Source: Eublepharis macularius
Taxonomy: Eukaryota; Chordata; Lepidosauria; Squamata; Eublepharidae
DNA: 64,000 nt
NCBI RefSeq assembly: GCF_028583425.1
Contig: NC_072801.1
Span: forward strand, 16,078,001 to 16,142,000
Direction of reading: 5' to 3'
A program made the translations under genes and the position numbers. Shown one piece after another: positions 1 to 10,922 of this stretch; position 1 is the first letter of the stretch, and every line of letters starts with the position of its first letter. The notes under the pieces were generated by a model, which was not told the origin of the DNA, ran no database searches, and saw only the letters and a list, made by a program, of their open reading frames with translations.

Positions 1-254
1 TCTTGGATTTTTGTACTTTTGCCTTCAATGTGGGGAAAGCAAAGTGGGCAGTAGTGCATTTATTGAAATGCAGTGTCTTCCTAGATCTACTCCTCACCTG
101 CCGTCCTAAAAGATAGTTTGGATAGCAAGAAAGTACATTACAAATTTAAGAGTTTTACATATGGTCATAAAAGATAAAGCAGAAGTGGGTATTTATATCA
201 GTTATATGCTTGACCGGTCCTGCTTGGTCATCTCCCGCCTCCTTTCTAGCAGTC

Positions 255-465
255 TGAATAGCCCAGCTTAGCCCAATCTTGCCAGAGCTTGGAAGCTAAG
301 CAGGGTCAGCTATGGATAGTACTTGGATGGGAGACCAAAAAGGGAAGCCCGGGGTTGCTATACAGAGGAAGACAATGGGAAGCCACCTCTGCTTATCTCT
401 TGCCTTGAAAATCCCATAGTCCTCGGGTTGCCATGAGTTGGCTGTGACTTGACAGCACACAATTA
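255..465 (+). mobile_element. 5S-rRNA-derived SINE (5S-Sauria type)
   Basis: The head reproduces the internal promoter half of 5S rRNA (GGAAGCTAAGCAGGGTC, then TACTTGGATGGGAGACC). It is followed by the squamate SINE body (gacaatggGAAGCCACCTCTGC) and a Bov-B-like tail ending near TGACTTGACAGCAC. The body and tail show that it is a dispersed SINE and not a 5S gene. It is diverged from the other copies at 10541, 53190 and, reversed, 9424 and 20568. Confidence 0.85.
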
Positions 466-774
466 ATAGTATTATTATTATTTGCTAGCTTCCCTGCAGC
501 CCACTGCGTGCTAAATTACAAAGGAAGAATGCCTACCACAGTTCCTTGAAGGCCTGCTAATCTGCGTTTAAAGGATTCAGGCTAAGAAATGAGAATGTGC
601 TCTGCTGGAACAGTCCAAAGCCCACCTATTCCTGCCATCCTTTGCAAGAATTCTAGAAAATGGAAAGTTCAGAAAGCTCCACCAGGCACTAGCTAGAGGC
701 CAATCAGTTGTTTGCACTCTACCCTCTACCTGTCCCAGATCTCAGGACAGACAAAGGCGAGTGCTTCTTCCATT

Positions 775-922
775 TGAAACAGTAGACTTGGCTGCCACAG
801 GATGTGGCCATGGTTAGCTGGCTTTAAATGGGAATTAGACAAACAGAGGAAAGGGAATTTAGGCTTGGCAGGGGCATCTGGTTTTGGCCACTAGACTAGA
901 TGGGTCTTTGGTTTTGCCCCCA
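775..922 (+). mobile_element. CR1-superfamily LINE 3' fragment
   Basis: The text reads like the 3' end of reptilian CR1: gCTGCCACAGGATGTGGCCATGG, then GGCTTTAAATGGGAATTAGACAAA, then the CATCTGGTTTTGGCCACTAGACTAGATGGGTCTTTGG segment in pieces. It lacks any remaining coding frame. It is moderately diverged, so likely old. Confidence 0.75.
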
Positions 923-1182
923 CCCCAATGGCTGCTTTTATGTTTTTACGACTGTACATTTTTTATTCAGATGAAATTTGTTACCATAAAATGTGCGTGG
1001 GGGTGTGTGTCCCACCTTGCATCATCAATAAACAATGTAGGGTTTCTCTCCACTGTAAGAAGCTTGAAAGGGGTATGAGCAACACCTGAACATTCCCAAG
1101 CAAATGGCTTCCAGTAGACATCAATTTTACATTTTTAAATTCCACTCCACTTCCACTGTGACCCAGCATGGGCCCGCCCAGG

Positions 1183-1200
1183 CCAAACCCTTTTGGTTCT
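1183..1200. repeat. L1 target-site duplication, left copy
   Basis: CCAAACCCTTTTGGTTCT, identical to 2915-2932. Confidence 0.93.
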
Positions 1201-2914
1201 TTTTTTTTTTTGAAAAAATTTTTATTGGGTTAGAATCCGTTATTTTTACATTTACATTCAATTTTCCCCAAATTTTTCATTTCTAACCCCCTCCCTTTCC
1301 CCCCCTTTTGTTGACTTCCAACAGTTTTCCAACCCTTTGTCCCTTTTCCCTTACTTCTATTAAATTTCTCTATCTAAAACAAATACATATTCTCCATTAT
1401 ACTAAGCAGTACATCCTTAACTACTTTTCTTATTGTATACCCAAACTGTAAGTCTTTGTTTCCATCTTGGATAAACAATTTATCCCATTTTCCAATTTTG
1501 AATATTTCTATATATCATAAACCTATATATCATAAACCATAAAAATCTTACACATTTAAATCAAACAATTTGACTTATTCTCTATGTATTACTCATTCTA
1601 TCTTTTTATGGTAATTCTATATAACTCTCGTCACATAGTCAATCAATTTGACTTGTCTATACATTCAGTTTGGTGCATTATACAAATCTTATCAAAGAAA
1701 GAAAATATTGTTGATTACTCAATCCGTATATTTAATCCTTATCCTTAATTATTTTCTATCAATATTCTATTTATTAACCAATATATATCTATATATATAT
1801 CAATCTGTTAATCTAACTGCTTATAAATTCACATTTATCTCTTCCCCCCCCGGTAAAGTCACCCCCTCTACATTTTATTATACTTCAGTAGTTCTCAAAC
1901 TGCCACAGTTTTCCTCCCACCTCCCATTTCTTCTCCAGATATTGTTTCAGCTTCTCCCAATCTGTGTTAAACTGCCCTGAGTCCAGATTTCTCAGTTTTC
2001 TTGTCATCTTGTCCATTTCTGCCATGTACAGCAATTTGTAGGTCCAATCTTCAATAGTTGGCACTTCTTGTACTTTCCATTTTTGCGCATACAAAAGTCT
2101 AGCTGCTGCTGTCATATAAAATATCAACGTCCTATGATGGGCTGGAATTCCCTCCATTCCCAAGTTTAGTAGCAGGAGTTCTGGGTTCTTATTTATTTGA
2201 AATTGTAAAATTTCACTCATTTCTCTTATTATTTCCCCCCAGTACTGCCTAGCTACCTCACACGACCACCACATATGATAGAGGGAGCCCTCATGCTTCT
2301 TACATTTCCAGCATTTATTAGAAGTGTTCAAATTCCCTAGCGCAATCTTCTTTGGTGTCATGTACCAACGATAAATCATTTTATAGATATTCTCTTTAAT
2401 ATTTGTACATGTCGTTGTCTTCATTGTAGTCTTCCACAAGTATTCCCATGCCTCCATTGTTATCTCTTTGTTAAAATTTATAGCCCATTTCACCATTTGT
2501 GTTTTAACTGTCTCATCCTCAGTATACCATTTCAACAGTACTTGGTATACCTTGGATATTCTTTTCTTGTCCTCTTTAAGAAGGGTCTGCTCTAGTTCCG
2601 AATTCTCTATTCGTATACCTCCCTTTACAGAGTCCGAGTTATACAAATCTCTGATCTGTCTATACTGGAACCAGTCGTAATTCGGTGATAGTTCCTCTTG
2701 CGTCTTTATTCTAAGTTTAGATGCTTCTATTTTAGTTATTTCTTTATAAGTCAAACATTGTCTTTCGTTATCAACAGCTCTCGGGTCTATCACCTCATAT
2801 GGAACCACCCACCAAGGAGTTCCTTCTTGTAGATAAATTCTGTACTTCTTCCAGATTGTGTATAGACTTCTCCGTACAAAATGGTGCAGGAACATCGAGT
2901 TGACCTTTACTTTC
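1201..2914 (-). mobile_element. LINE-1, 5'-truncated, young insertion
   Basis: Read on the minus strand, this is the 3' end of an L1: about 340 codons of ORF2 C-terminus (2914 down to 1885), about 670 bp of 3' UTR, and a short poly(A) seen as T11 at 1201-1211. The ORF2 part carries the L1 C-terminal cysteine motif (KCWKCKKHEGSLYHMWWSC, a C-x2-C...H-x4-C pattern) and tryptophan-rich text on both sides. The element is flanked by an identical 18-bp direct repeat (1183-1200 and 2915-2932), the hallmark of target-primed reverse transcription. The surviving ORF2 portion is open to its stop, and the perfect duplication argues for a recent insertion. The open frame continues past 2914 into flanking DNA; that part is not L1. 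Confidence 0.93.
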
Positions 2915-2932
2915 CCAAACCCTTTTGGTTCT
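2915..2932. repeat. L1 target-site duplication, right copy
   Basis: CCAAACCCTTTTGGTTCT, identical to 1183-1200; the L1 body lies between the two. Confidence 0.93.
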
Positions 2933-3469
2933 AACAAGATTCGGTGACAACTTCCCGGCACTCTGACTGCAGCCGCATCAAAGCTTGCAAATCCCACACC
3001 ATCTGTTACAGTTTTTTCCTGATTTTTTATTCCATGGTAGAACTCAAGGCAGCTTGCAGAGAATTCCCAAGAGGACTTTCCTGTCCAAGTGCTGGCCAGA
3101 CTTGGTCGGGTTTCGTTTCAGCAAGCGAGGCTACATCAAACCATTCCTTGGGGGCTCCTGCTCTACGTGCAAGTGGACTTTTTTCTCACCAGTGTCCCAA
3201 TTTTGCATTACTGTCTGTTTCAACTTGCATTTGGAGTTAAATAGTTAAATTAGTAAGCTAATATGCTGAACATAATACAGTTGAATATAAAATGTAAAAT
3301 ATAAAATGTTGAATGTAAAGTATTTTAAGTATGTATGGAAAGCAGAAATATTATGTAGTTCCTATTATGTAGTTCCACTATTCTGGTTTATATTTTGTTT
3401 CTATCTTTTATGTATTGTTCACTGTTTATTGTCTAAATAAAAATATATAAAACCAAAAACTTGCATTTA

Positions 3470-4165
3470 GGTAACCCTTCCCTGACACTTACATGCATGC
3501 TACAGCCAAGGAGCGCAGTCATGGCAGGAAGGGTATGTTCAGAAATGTTATTAGCTGGCTGCACTTTGTGCATGAAGGACAAAAAGAACAAGACTCAGTC
3601 TGCCCCTTTCAAACATTTGCCTAATTGAGAAAGAGTAAATAATAGTACAAGAATAGTATTTCCTGGAGCAAAGCTGCATTTGTCATATTGAGGCATGGTG
3701 AACCAGATAGCAAAGTAACAAAGATACTTGCTAGTGCAAAGTGTCCTTCATTTCATTGCTTTATTGGAATTTGGAGGCAAGTTTACCAAGACAGAGCATG
3801 GGCACTCAACTGAAAGCAAAGCTTGTTTGGCCTATAAAAGGGTTCAGGAAACCATTCTAGGCTGTAATGACACTACTCTGCCAGTAGGTGTCAGCAAAGT
3901 CTGAGGAAAGTAGCTCTCAGTTCTAGAAAGTCTAACTCATGGAGAGTATAAAACCCTTGTATTTGAATCCTACCAAGGAAGCAAGGCTCTCTTCTGACTT
4001 CCCCATCCTTGCTATCAGACTCTAACCGAGCGCTCCACTAGTAAGGTTAACTTGTATCACTTCAGGCTGTAAGTGGGGCTTTATCTAGTGTAACTGTTCA
4101 TTAAAAATAAACGGCTTGCTCACAGAAAACCAGCCTCACTGCCTCCCCAATACCATCTAGATTTC
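3470..4165 (+). mobile_element. Possible solo LTR fossil
   Basis: Two TATA-like strings (CCTATAAAAGGG near 3831 and GTATAAAACCC near 3948) are followed, about 150 bp further on, by AATAAA near 4107 and a short C-rich stretch. That spacing resembles an LTR with U3, R and U5. I found no internal coding region and no convincing end repeats, so the family is unassigned and the limits are approximate. It could also be unique DNA with chance motifs. Confidence 0.25.
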
Positions 4166-6045
4166 TTTGTAAGGAAATGTGGCTCTTTTTTGGCATGAAG
4201 AGGAGTATTCTGCCTGTAATGATTTTAAGTAAATGTGTGCATGTGTCTTTAAATGCTTGGTGTGGTATAGATGAAGTGTGGGGGTGAAAGAAAGGGATGA
4301 GTGAGTGAGATGATTGGTTGATGACTGAGAGTGTGGGCCGAGTGAAGGCAGTTTTAGACTGAGAGTGGAGAGAAAAGTTTCAGTCAGGGCGCGAGAGGCA
4401 AGCTGTGTGCAGCCTGAGCTTGTTTATGTTGTCTGAGAGAAATATAACCCGTGTGCAAGCCTGAACTGTGTGCTTGTGAAAGAACATTCAGTCAGGGAAA
4501 AGCAGGCAAACTGTGTGTGAAGCCTGAGAGAAGTAAAGTAACTTGAAGAATTGAGAACTACTCTTTTGAAACCATCAAGTTTTAGAAATAATATGAAACC
4601 GATACGCTTCTTATAAAAATAAAAATTTACTTTTTTTTTATATCCCAGAGTATCTGTCATTCCTATATCCCATTCCTTTCCTCAGGGCCACATAGTACCA
4701 CGAAAAAGCCTGACCCTTGGACACGTTACTAAAGGGAAAATTTAAATACAATATCGTGGAATATACTATTCCTGGTGGCAGCAATCTACCCAGAGGGTGT
4801 AAGAGGAAGATTAAAGGCAAAATCTACTGAGAAAGAAAGGGGTCGTAACACTGCCCCATGACCCCCTGCCACCTGTAATTTGAAGTGAGACGATCTAGAG
4901 ATAAGCCATGTCAGTAGGAAAAAAGGCCTGAGTGTGGGGGTTTTTTGCCCACATCAACTAGCAGATAATGCTATAGTTGTCTATAGTGTCTGAATATCCT
5001 GCAGTCAATTTTTTATAATTTGGGCCTGGTCTACACATGCAGCAGAAAAACGTGGTAGAATGAAATGAGCAAAGTGGAGATAGTTGTGTCAGAATTTTAA
5101 TGTTCTCACACATGAACATGGCCTGCAAGTACAATACATACGTAGAACAAAAGTTCCCATTTGTTTGCGGTGTTACCTTTTTTTCTTAGAGATTTATTCC
5201 AAGAGGCAGTGTTGTAAAATGTAATCTATCCCCTACAGCCAGGCCTCTGCCCTCAACCCTTGGGAGCTCTGGGGGGTGGGGCACATGGAGGGAAAGCGTC
5301 AAGTGACATCATGACATCACTTTGGGGTTTTACCTAGAAGTGATATCACAGTGCTCTAGGAATTTCCCAGAACTCAGTGGTTAAAACCATAGAGTTTGGG
5401 GGAACTAACTACAACTTTGTGTCATTTACCCCATTTCCTCCCCCCTGCCCCGTTGCTGCTCTATTGAGCAAGTACAAGGGACATGGGAGCATTGGTGGGA
5501 GGATTTCTGCCACAAGCAGGTAACTGGCATCCCTACTACACTCTGAAGCACATTCTATCACTGTAGGACTCTCCCCCCTTCCCCCCTCCCCTGTATGCAC
5601 ACAGTCGGTCTGATACTCCTCAAATCAGATCCACCCTTTGTATGGCCGAGGCCTCGACTATCTATGCTTCTGTTCTTGCTTTGCACTTCCTTCCTTTTTC
5701 TGGAGTTGGATGGCACAGTCTAGGCTCTTCCTCTCTGAAATTAAGGCAGGATTCCTTTCAGGAGGCAAAAATATCATCCCTTTCATACTGTTCAGAGTAT
5801 GCTGTGGGGTGACGGGAGCAGGGCAGCCTATGGTGCTGGATAGTTATTGCCTAGAAGAGTAAACAGATAAAGAAGAGACATGACCTCTATCCCACACCTG
5901 TAGAGTAGGGGCAGCTGCCTTTAGGGAAGCTAGCAGGACCCTCAGAAACCCCCTTACAAAGTGGACTCCAGTCAACCTGCATTTGCAAAGCTTGTTTGAA
6001 AACTGAGCTCTTCTGGTTGTTTTGCAGCCCTTGTGGCCTGCGAGC

Positions 6046-6232
6046 CACAGTGTAGAGTAGTGGCTAGACTGATGGACTTGAATCTGGGCAACCCAGGTTT
6101 GATTCCCCACTCTGCCATGGCTTTGAGCCAGTCACACACTCTCAGCCTCAGGGTTTGTTGTATGGAGAATGATGTAACCCACTTTCGGTCCCCATTGGGG
6201 AGGAAAGCAGGGTAGAAATGAAGTAAAGTAAA
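6046..6232 (+). mobile_element. tRNA-derived squamate SINE
   Basis: Starts with a degenerate tRNA-like region ending in the B-box-like GGTTTGATTCCCCACTC. The body follows (CTTTGAGCCAGTCACACACTCTCAGCC), then the tail CCCACTTTCGGTCCCCATTGGGGAGGAAAGCAGGGTA in pieces, and an A/T-rich end. Same family as 51555 and 44463. Confidence 0.85.
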
Positions 6233-6387
6233 AATAATAGAATTTAAAGACTGGGGGGTCCACATCTCAGGGGCAGAGCATCTGCTTGGCCTCCAGATAT
6301 AGGGAAGACCCAGGCATGGAAACCTACCACTAGTTAGGGAAGATTAATCAGTTAGCTGCGCCAAAGGTCATATGTGAATGTGAGAGA

Positions 6388-6550
6388 ACCAGTGCGGTTT
6401 AGCGGTGAGTGTCAGACTAGATCTTGGAGGTCCAAGTTCAAGTCTCTGCTCTGCCACAAAGCTCGCTAGGTGAGTTGTGCCCACACGTGCTCAGCCTATC
6501 TTACCTTGCAGGACTTCGGTGAGGCTAGAAGGCCCACTGGCTGTTCAGAA
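6388..6550 (+). mobile_element. tRNA-derived squamate SINE, 3' part degraded
   Basis: AACCAGTGCGGTTTAGCGG (A box side), CCAAGTTCAAGTCTCTGCTC (B-box side) and the GCTAGGTGAGTTGTGCCC body are recognisable. The 3' end fades after about 6550. Confidence 0.75.
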
Positions 6551-6878
6551 AAACCTCTCCTGCCTTCTGTTCGATTTGAGAGTAAATCACAAAGCAGAAG
6601 CTGCTAGGAATCAGATTTGTGTATTTAGAATGGGAGGAGCCCAGTTTTAACTCAGTGGAGGACAGGAAAGTGGAGACCAAAGGTCAGAGCCTTATATCCT
6701 TCTCTGATATTATTTCTTCATTTGGATCTATTCTGTCTCCACTTATGCCGACATTATTGCAGGATGTCTCTGACTGTCCCTTTTGCATTTCATGACCTTT
6801 AAAACTCACTGTTCACAATCACCCCCTGTTATATCTATGTATGTAAATATCGGTTGATTTAGGATACAATTCACGCGT

Positions 6879-6965
6879 CTGATGAACTGGGCTCTAGTTA
6901 CAAAAGCCACAATGCATTTATTAAGGGCTTCTCTGTTTTTTCTGCAACACACCTATATGGATGGA
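6879..6965 (-). repeat. Old copy of the CTGANGA-hairpin-GAAA repeat family
   Basis: Written on the + strand, the 3' half reads CTGATGA, a weak hairpin (CTGGGCT/TAGTTA), AAAGCC, and then TTTATTAAGGGCTTCTCTG ending in TTTCTGCAACACACC. This matches the order of motifs in the copies at 23641 and 34859, with more decay. Confidence 0.5.
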
Positions 6966-7044
6966 TGCCCCTCTGGAAATATTTTATTAAATATTTCCAC
7001 CCTAGTCTCTTGGTCCTATGACCCTAGAGCAGTTGTCTCTCATT

Positions 7045-7095
7045 CATAGGGTCGCCATAGTCGGAGACGACTTGACGGCACATAACACACACGCA
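7045..7095 (+). mobile_element. SINE 3' tail (Bov-B-like)
   Basis: AGGGTCGCCATAGTCGGAG then ACGACTTGACGGCAC and an ACACAC run: the tail shared by Sauria and 5S-Sauria SINEs, without a head. Confidence 0.7.
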
Positions 7096-7319
7096 TTCCG
7101 CTTAAGTCTCCGCAAGAAAGGTGGACTATAAATATAATGTATATAAATGTGTTAAACGTAACATGAAAATTACTCAATGCACGTTTTAAAAAAAAGTGTA
7201 CGTGCGTTCAGTGTAACTTGTGAACAGGGCTGGTCTTTTAATGGATATTGCTCTTTCAACGCACTCTCGCTATCGTACACAAGCGGCTTTTCTGGTATGA
7301 AAAAGAAAAATCCACTTGC

Positions 7320-7880
7320 AAGCGACTGCTAAAGCGCTTCATTTCACGTGAAGCGTCCCCTTTAAAAGCGGCCTCCCTCCCCTATGCACGCTTTTAGCAG
7401 CCGCCCATTAAAAGAGCCCTCGCCTGTGACATCATTAGAGCGCGCCGCCTGGCGGGCTCTTGGCGCTCTAACGCCGCTCGGCGTCACAACAGGCGCGCCA
7501 GGGAACAACGGGACGGTGGCTGAGGATGTGAGTTGGAGGGTGAGGGGCGGAATCCGCCGCCATCCGGGCTTAGGTAGACCGGGAGGCGCGGCGACGGCGG
7601 CAGGGTGTGTGGGGAGGACGTTCGTACAGCCGAGGAGGCGGTTATGCGGAGGGGTGGCGGCGGCGGGGGCTCGAGGGGCGGCCCAGAAGGGGACTCGGCC
7701 TTCAGTGGGGCGGCCTCGGGAAGCCTGAGGGGAGACGAGGTGTGTATGATTGACGGGAGAGAGTCCACTGGCTCCGCCCCCTTCCCGCTCTGTGATGGGG
7801 CTGATGCAAGCCGGGCCTGAGGAAGGGGGAGACGCTCGCCCCGCCGGGCGGCCTCCTAATGGAGGCCCCTCATATCTCTG
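7320..7880 (+). promoter_or_regulatory. RNPS1: CpG island, probable RNPS1 promoter
   Basis: A dense CpG- and GC-rich block stands out sharply from the AT-rich surroundings. It lies upstream of RNPS1 with no other gene between. A near-ideal splice donor (GAT|GTGAGT, intron from 7528) inside it could close a non-coding first exon. Long open frames across the block on both strands are expected from GC richness and look non-coding. The transcription start is not resolvable by eye. Confidence 0.75.
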
Positions 7881-8253
7881 CTTCCGGGCCACGCGTCTTT
7901 CTCTGGTTATGTCAAAGTGCTGCGCTTGTTTATTGGATACTCTGATCTGGCTCTACGGTAATAGTGAGAATGCTTGGCATTTCAGGTTAGGCATGTGTAT
8001 GATACGCGTTGGTGTGTCTTGTTATGTGCTGTCAGGTTGCTTCCAACTTAAAGCAACCTAATGAATTAACGACCTTCCCGAGCTTTGCTCAGGTGGTCTT
8101 CCGAACTGAAGGCTGAGAATGATCTACACTTTAAGTATGAAGTATATATTAAGGTTAAAGTATAATATATGCATTATATAATTATATTCATCTACATTCA
8201 TCTCTGTGTGTCTCTTGTTATATGTGTATATATTTATTTACATATAGACATGC

Positions 8254-8420
8254 AGACTGGCACCTTAGAGACCAGTTTTGGGGGTGTAAGCTTTCGAGAG
8301 TCAGTGCTCCCTTCTTCAGAGCTCTGACTCTCGAAAGTTTATACCTTGAAAATCTTGTTGGTCTTTAAGGTGCTACTGGACTCAAATCCTATTCTGCTGT
8401 AGACCAACACGGCTACCCAC
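8254..8420. repeat. Fold-back copy of the CTGANGA-hairpin-GAAA repeat family
   Basis: The left part runs in one orientation (GACTGGCACCTTAGAGACC to CTTTCGAGAGTCAG, 8291-8304). The right part is its reverse (CTGACTCTCGAAAG, 8324-8337, continuing to GGTCTTTAAGGTGCTACTGG and the GTAGACCAACACGGCTACCC end). The inner 14 bp of the arms are perfect and the outer arms are diverged, with a loop of about 19 bp. It is an older relative of the perfect fold-back at 34762. Confidence 0.75.
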
Positions 8421-8616
8421 CTAAAGCATGTATTAATAATACCTATAATTATTGAAACCAAAACCAGAAGCTATGTAGTGCTGTTTGTTAGGACCAACAA
8501 CAATAATAAAAAGATACAAAATTGTGTGCAAGCTACAAAATTGCTATGTCTTTCATTCATGGGTGTGAGTGTAGGGTTTTTTTCCCATTTTTGTTTGTGT
8601 TTTTACCCTGCTGCTT

Positions 8617-8860
8617 GGTTTCTGAAGTGGCTCACTACAGCCTGAAATACAAATATAAATAGAAGGTGTTTGGAGAAATCAACATGATTGTTGTGTGAAG
8701 TGCTCCCTTGCTCAATTGCTGCTTTCCCAGGCACACTAGTTTAAAATACAAATATAAATAAAAGATGTTTGGGGGAAGGTGAGGTCAACTGACAGACTCA
8801 TAGCTTCCTCAAACACCTTTTATTTATATTTTTAAATTGGAGTAAATCATTTCAGGAGCC
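8617..8860. repeat. Unclassified inverted-repeat element (MITE-like)
   Basis: The two ends form imperfect terminal inverted repeats of about 50 bp: GGTTTCTGAAGTGGCTCAC at the left against GGCTCCTGAAATGATTTAC on the opposite strand at the right, both continuing into ATATAAAT(A)GAAGGTGTTTGG-like text. A third, direct copy of the inner part lies at 8738-8775. I see no target-site duplication, so the class is open. Confidence 0.5.
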
Positions 8861-9423
8861 AATCTTTATCTGATTAAAAAAAACAATAGGATGGTCAACG
8901 TACATTTCCACACATTTCATTTATGCATATCTTTATAATAGTACAAATGAAAGCAAGTATAGAGTGTTTGACATTCACGATGTGATTATCCTTGCCACAA
9001 CCCTGTCAGGTAGGCAAGGTTTGTTATCTGTGTATCACAAGTGGGGAGGGGACTTGCCAAAGACCACCTTGTGAGCTTATCTCAAAGTTGAGTCTTGAAC
9101 TGGGGAGTTGTAAACTTATCTTTCAGTCTCTTGGCCATTGAATTAAATCTGCTCTCTGTTGTGGTTAATAGGGTTGTGCTGACTTTAGTACAGTTGCGGC
9201 CAGTTTGTGTCCTGGGAACTGAAGGCAAAGGGGAGGGGCCAGGTTCCTGTCCAAAAGGCTTAAAAATGTAAAAAGAGTCTTGCTAAATCAAATCAAGGGT
9301 CCAGCTAATTCATCCTATCTTTGTCAGCAGTGGCTCGTTTAATGCTTCCAAGAAGCTCCTATATCTGCAGCATTTCTTAGTGTTTGGTTACTTTTGCAAA
9401 TGGATACTTCTGAATGTGATGGA

Positions 9424-9606
9424 GAGTGCCCTCAAGTCATAGCTGATTTATGGTGACCCCCTCTGGTGGGGTTTTCATGGCAAGAGACTAATACAGGTGG
9501 TTTACCATCGCCTGCCTCTTCAGCTCTGGTCTTTGTTGGAAGCCTCCAATCTAATTACTAAGGCCAACCCTGCTTAGCTTAGCTTCTGAGATCTGACAAG
9601 ATCAGT
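9424..9606 (-). mobile_element. 5S-rRNA-derived SINE (5S-Sauria type)
   Basis: Reversed orientation: it starts with the tail (GCTGATTTATGGTGACCCC) and body (GGCAAGAGACTAATACAGG), and ends with the 5S-like head (CCAATCTAATTACTAAGGCC, then TTCTGAGATCTGACAAGATC). Confidence 0.8.
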
Positions 9607-9964
9607 AGAAGTTTCATTTATCTGTTGGAGTCGATAGCCCAGGTCTCCTTGAAATTATATTAAACACTTTCAATGCCACCTAAGCCAATCAGTTGCATAA
9701 GCGAATTATAATAATTGATTCTTTGTGGTGCAAAGAAGTTATTTTTTCTGAATTTACTTTCTGTTGTTTTCATTGCGTGACCCCAAATACTACTATTGGG
9801 AGGAAAAAAAGTTTAGTCTATCTAATTTCTCTCAGTCATTGGTAACTTTATAAATCTCTGTCTTGTCCTCTATGGGTTATTTTTGGGGGGGGGGAATCCA
9901 AATGGTTTAGCCTGCCCCCCCCCCCCAGGAAGGTTCTGGCCAAGCACTTTAATTTGTTCATTTT

Positions 9965-10165
9965 TTTCATTTATCCCCAGTGGGGAGCCAAAGCAGCTTG
10001 CACTGTTCTCCATTTTATCTTCACAGCAACCCTTTGAGGTAGGTTAGTTTGAGAGTGTGTGACTGGCCCAAGGACACCCATTAAGCTTCCACTGCAGAGT
10101 CGGGTTTTAAACCTGGTTCTCCCAAATTCTAGCCTAACTAACCACTATAACATGCTATTGATCAG
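9965..10165 (-). mobile_element. tRNA-derived squamate SINE
   Basis: Reverse-strand copy. The tail side begins with CATTTATCCCCAGTGGGGAG and CTTCACAGCAACCCTTTGAGG; TGACTGGCCCAAGGACACCC and the head complement CTAACTAACCACTATAAC follow. Confidence 0.8.
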
Positions 10166-10309
10166 TTTGGCTTCCCTCTTTCATTTCTGATACCCGTTTT
10201 TAAATTAAGGCAACCAGAATGAAATTGCATCACAATTTTATACAAATGCATTATAATACCAGCTGTCTCATTTCCTAAAAATCCTTAACATGGACTTTTC
10301 TGGTTTATT

Positions 10310-10530
10310 TATTTAGTAAATTTTTACCCCATCAGTCAGCTCAGGGCAGTAGACATCAGTTTCTCCTCCTCCATTTATCCTCAGAACAGCCCTGTGAGGT
10401 AAACAAGACTGAAAGAGAGTAATTGACTCAAGTTCACTAGTGATCTTCATAGCAGAATAGGGATTTGATCCTGTCGTCTCCCAGATCCTAGTCCAACACT
10501 TTAACCACTACACTAAACTGGCTGGCACTA
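10310..10530 (-). mobile_element. tRNA-derived squamate SINE
   Basis: Reverse-strand copy: CCATTTATCCTCAGAACAGC, CTGTGAGGTAAACAAGACTG, then GATTTGATCCTGTCGTCTCC and CACTTTAACCACTACACTAA, the complement of the tRNA-like head. It is close to the family consensus. Confidence 0.85.
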
Positions 10531-10540
10531 CCATCATATC

Positions 10541-10696
10541 CACCAAGTGATCCTGATGTGGATGGCCCAGGCTAGCCTAATCTCTTTAGATCGCGGAAGT
10601 TAAGTAGAGTTGACCCTGGTTTGGCCTAGGATGAGAGACTGCTATGCAGACAGAGGCAATGGCAGACCACCTCTGAGCGTCCCTTGCCTTGAAATA
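10541..10696 (+). mobile_element. 5S-rRNA-derived SINE, 3'-truncated
   Basis: The head (GATCGCGGAAGTTAAGTAGA, GGATGAGAGACTGC) and body (GGCAATGGCAGACCACCTC ... CTTGCCTTGAAA) are clear. The Bov-B-like tail is missing; the next element begins directly at about 10697, so the junction is probably an insertion or a fusion. Confidence 0.8.
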
Positions 10697-10922
10697 ACAA
10701 CATTCGATTTATATACCGTCTTTCAGGATGACTTAACACCCAGTGAGAGCAGTTTACAAAGTATGTTACTATTATCCCCACAACAAAACACCCTGTGAGG
10801 TGGGTGGGGCTGAGAGAGCTAAAAGCTGTGACGGACCCAAGGTCACCCACCAGGCTTCAGGTGGAGGAGTGGGGAATCAAACCCGGTTCTCCAGATTAGA
10901 GTCCCGTGCTTCACCAAACTGG
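10697..10922 (-). mobile_element. tRNA-derived squamate SINE
   Basis: Reverse-strand copy with a long tail portion (TTTATATACCGTCTTTCAGG, ACCCTGTGAGGTGGGTGGGG). The body (CCCAAGGTCACCCACCAGGC) and head complement (GGAATCAAACCCGGTTCTCC) follow. Confidence 0.88.

Larger units (their letters stand above)
1..7320. other. Intergenic region upstream of RNPS1, repeat-rich
   Basis: I see no host exon here. Recognisable pieces are annotated separately: a 5S-derived SINE, a CR1 tail, a young L1 3' half, two tRNA-derived SINEs, a SINE tail and a candidate LTR. The remaining stretches (about 1-250, 473-774, 926-1182, 2933-3469 and 4170-6040) show only short open frames without codon or family signature. 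The interval 3240-3460 is AT-rich and ends in an AATAAA-like string, so it may be the worn 3' end of a LINE; I could not assign it. Confidence 0.6.

Noticed and set aside
255-465. 5S ribosomal RNA gene
   Set aside because: Only the internal promoter half matches 5S; the rest is SINE body and Bov-B-like tail, and four further dispersed copies exist.
2915-2997. N-terminal extension of the L1 reading frame
   Set aside because: It crosses the target-site duplication into flanking DNA and is not part of the element or of any gene.
7362-7892. 176-codon open frame in the RNPS1 CpG island, - strand
   Set aside because: GC-rich promoter sequence opens frames on both strands; no domain, and no splice or codon signal.
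10310-10530. tRNA genes
   Set aside because: A and B boxes are degenerate, no cloverleaf closes, and the SINE body follows in every copy.
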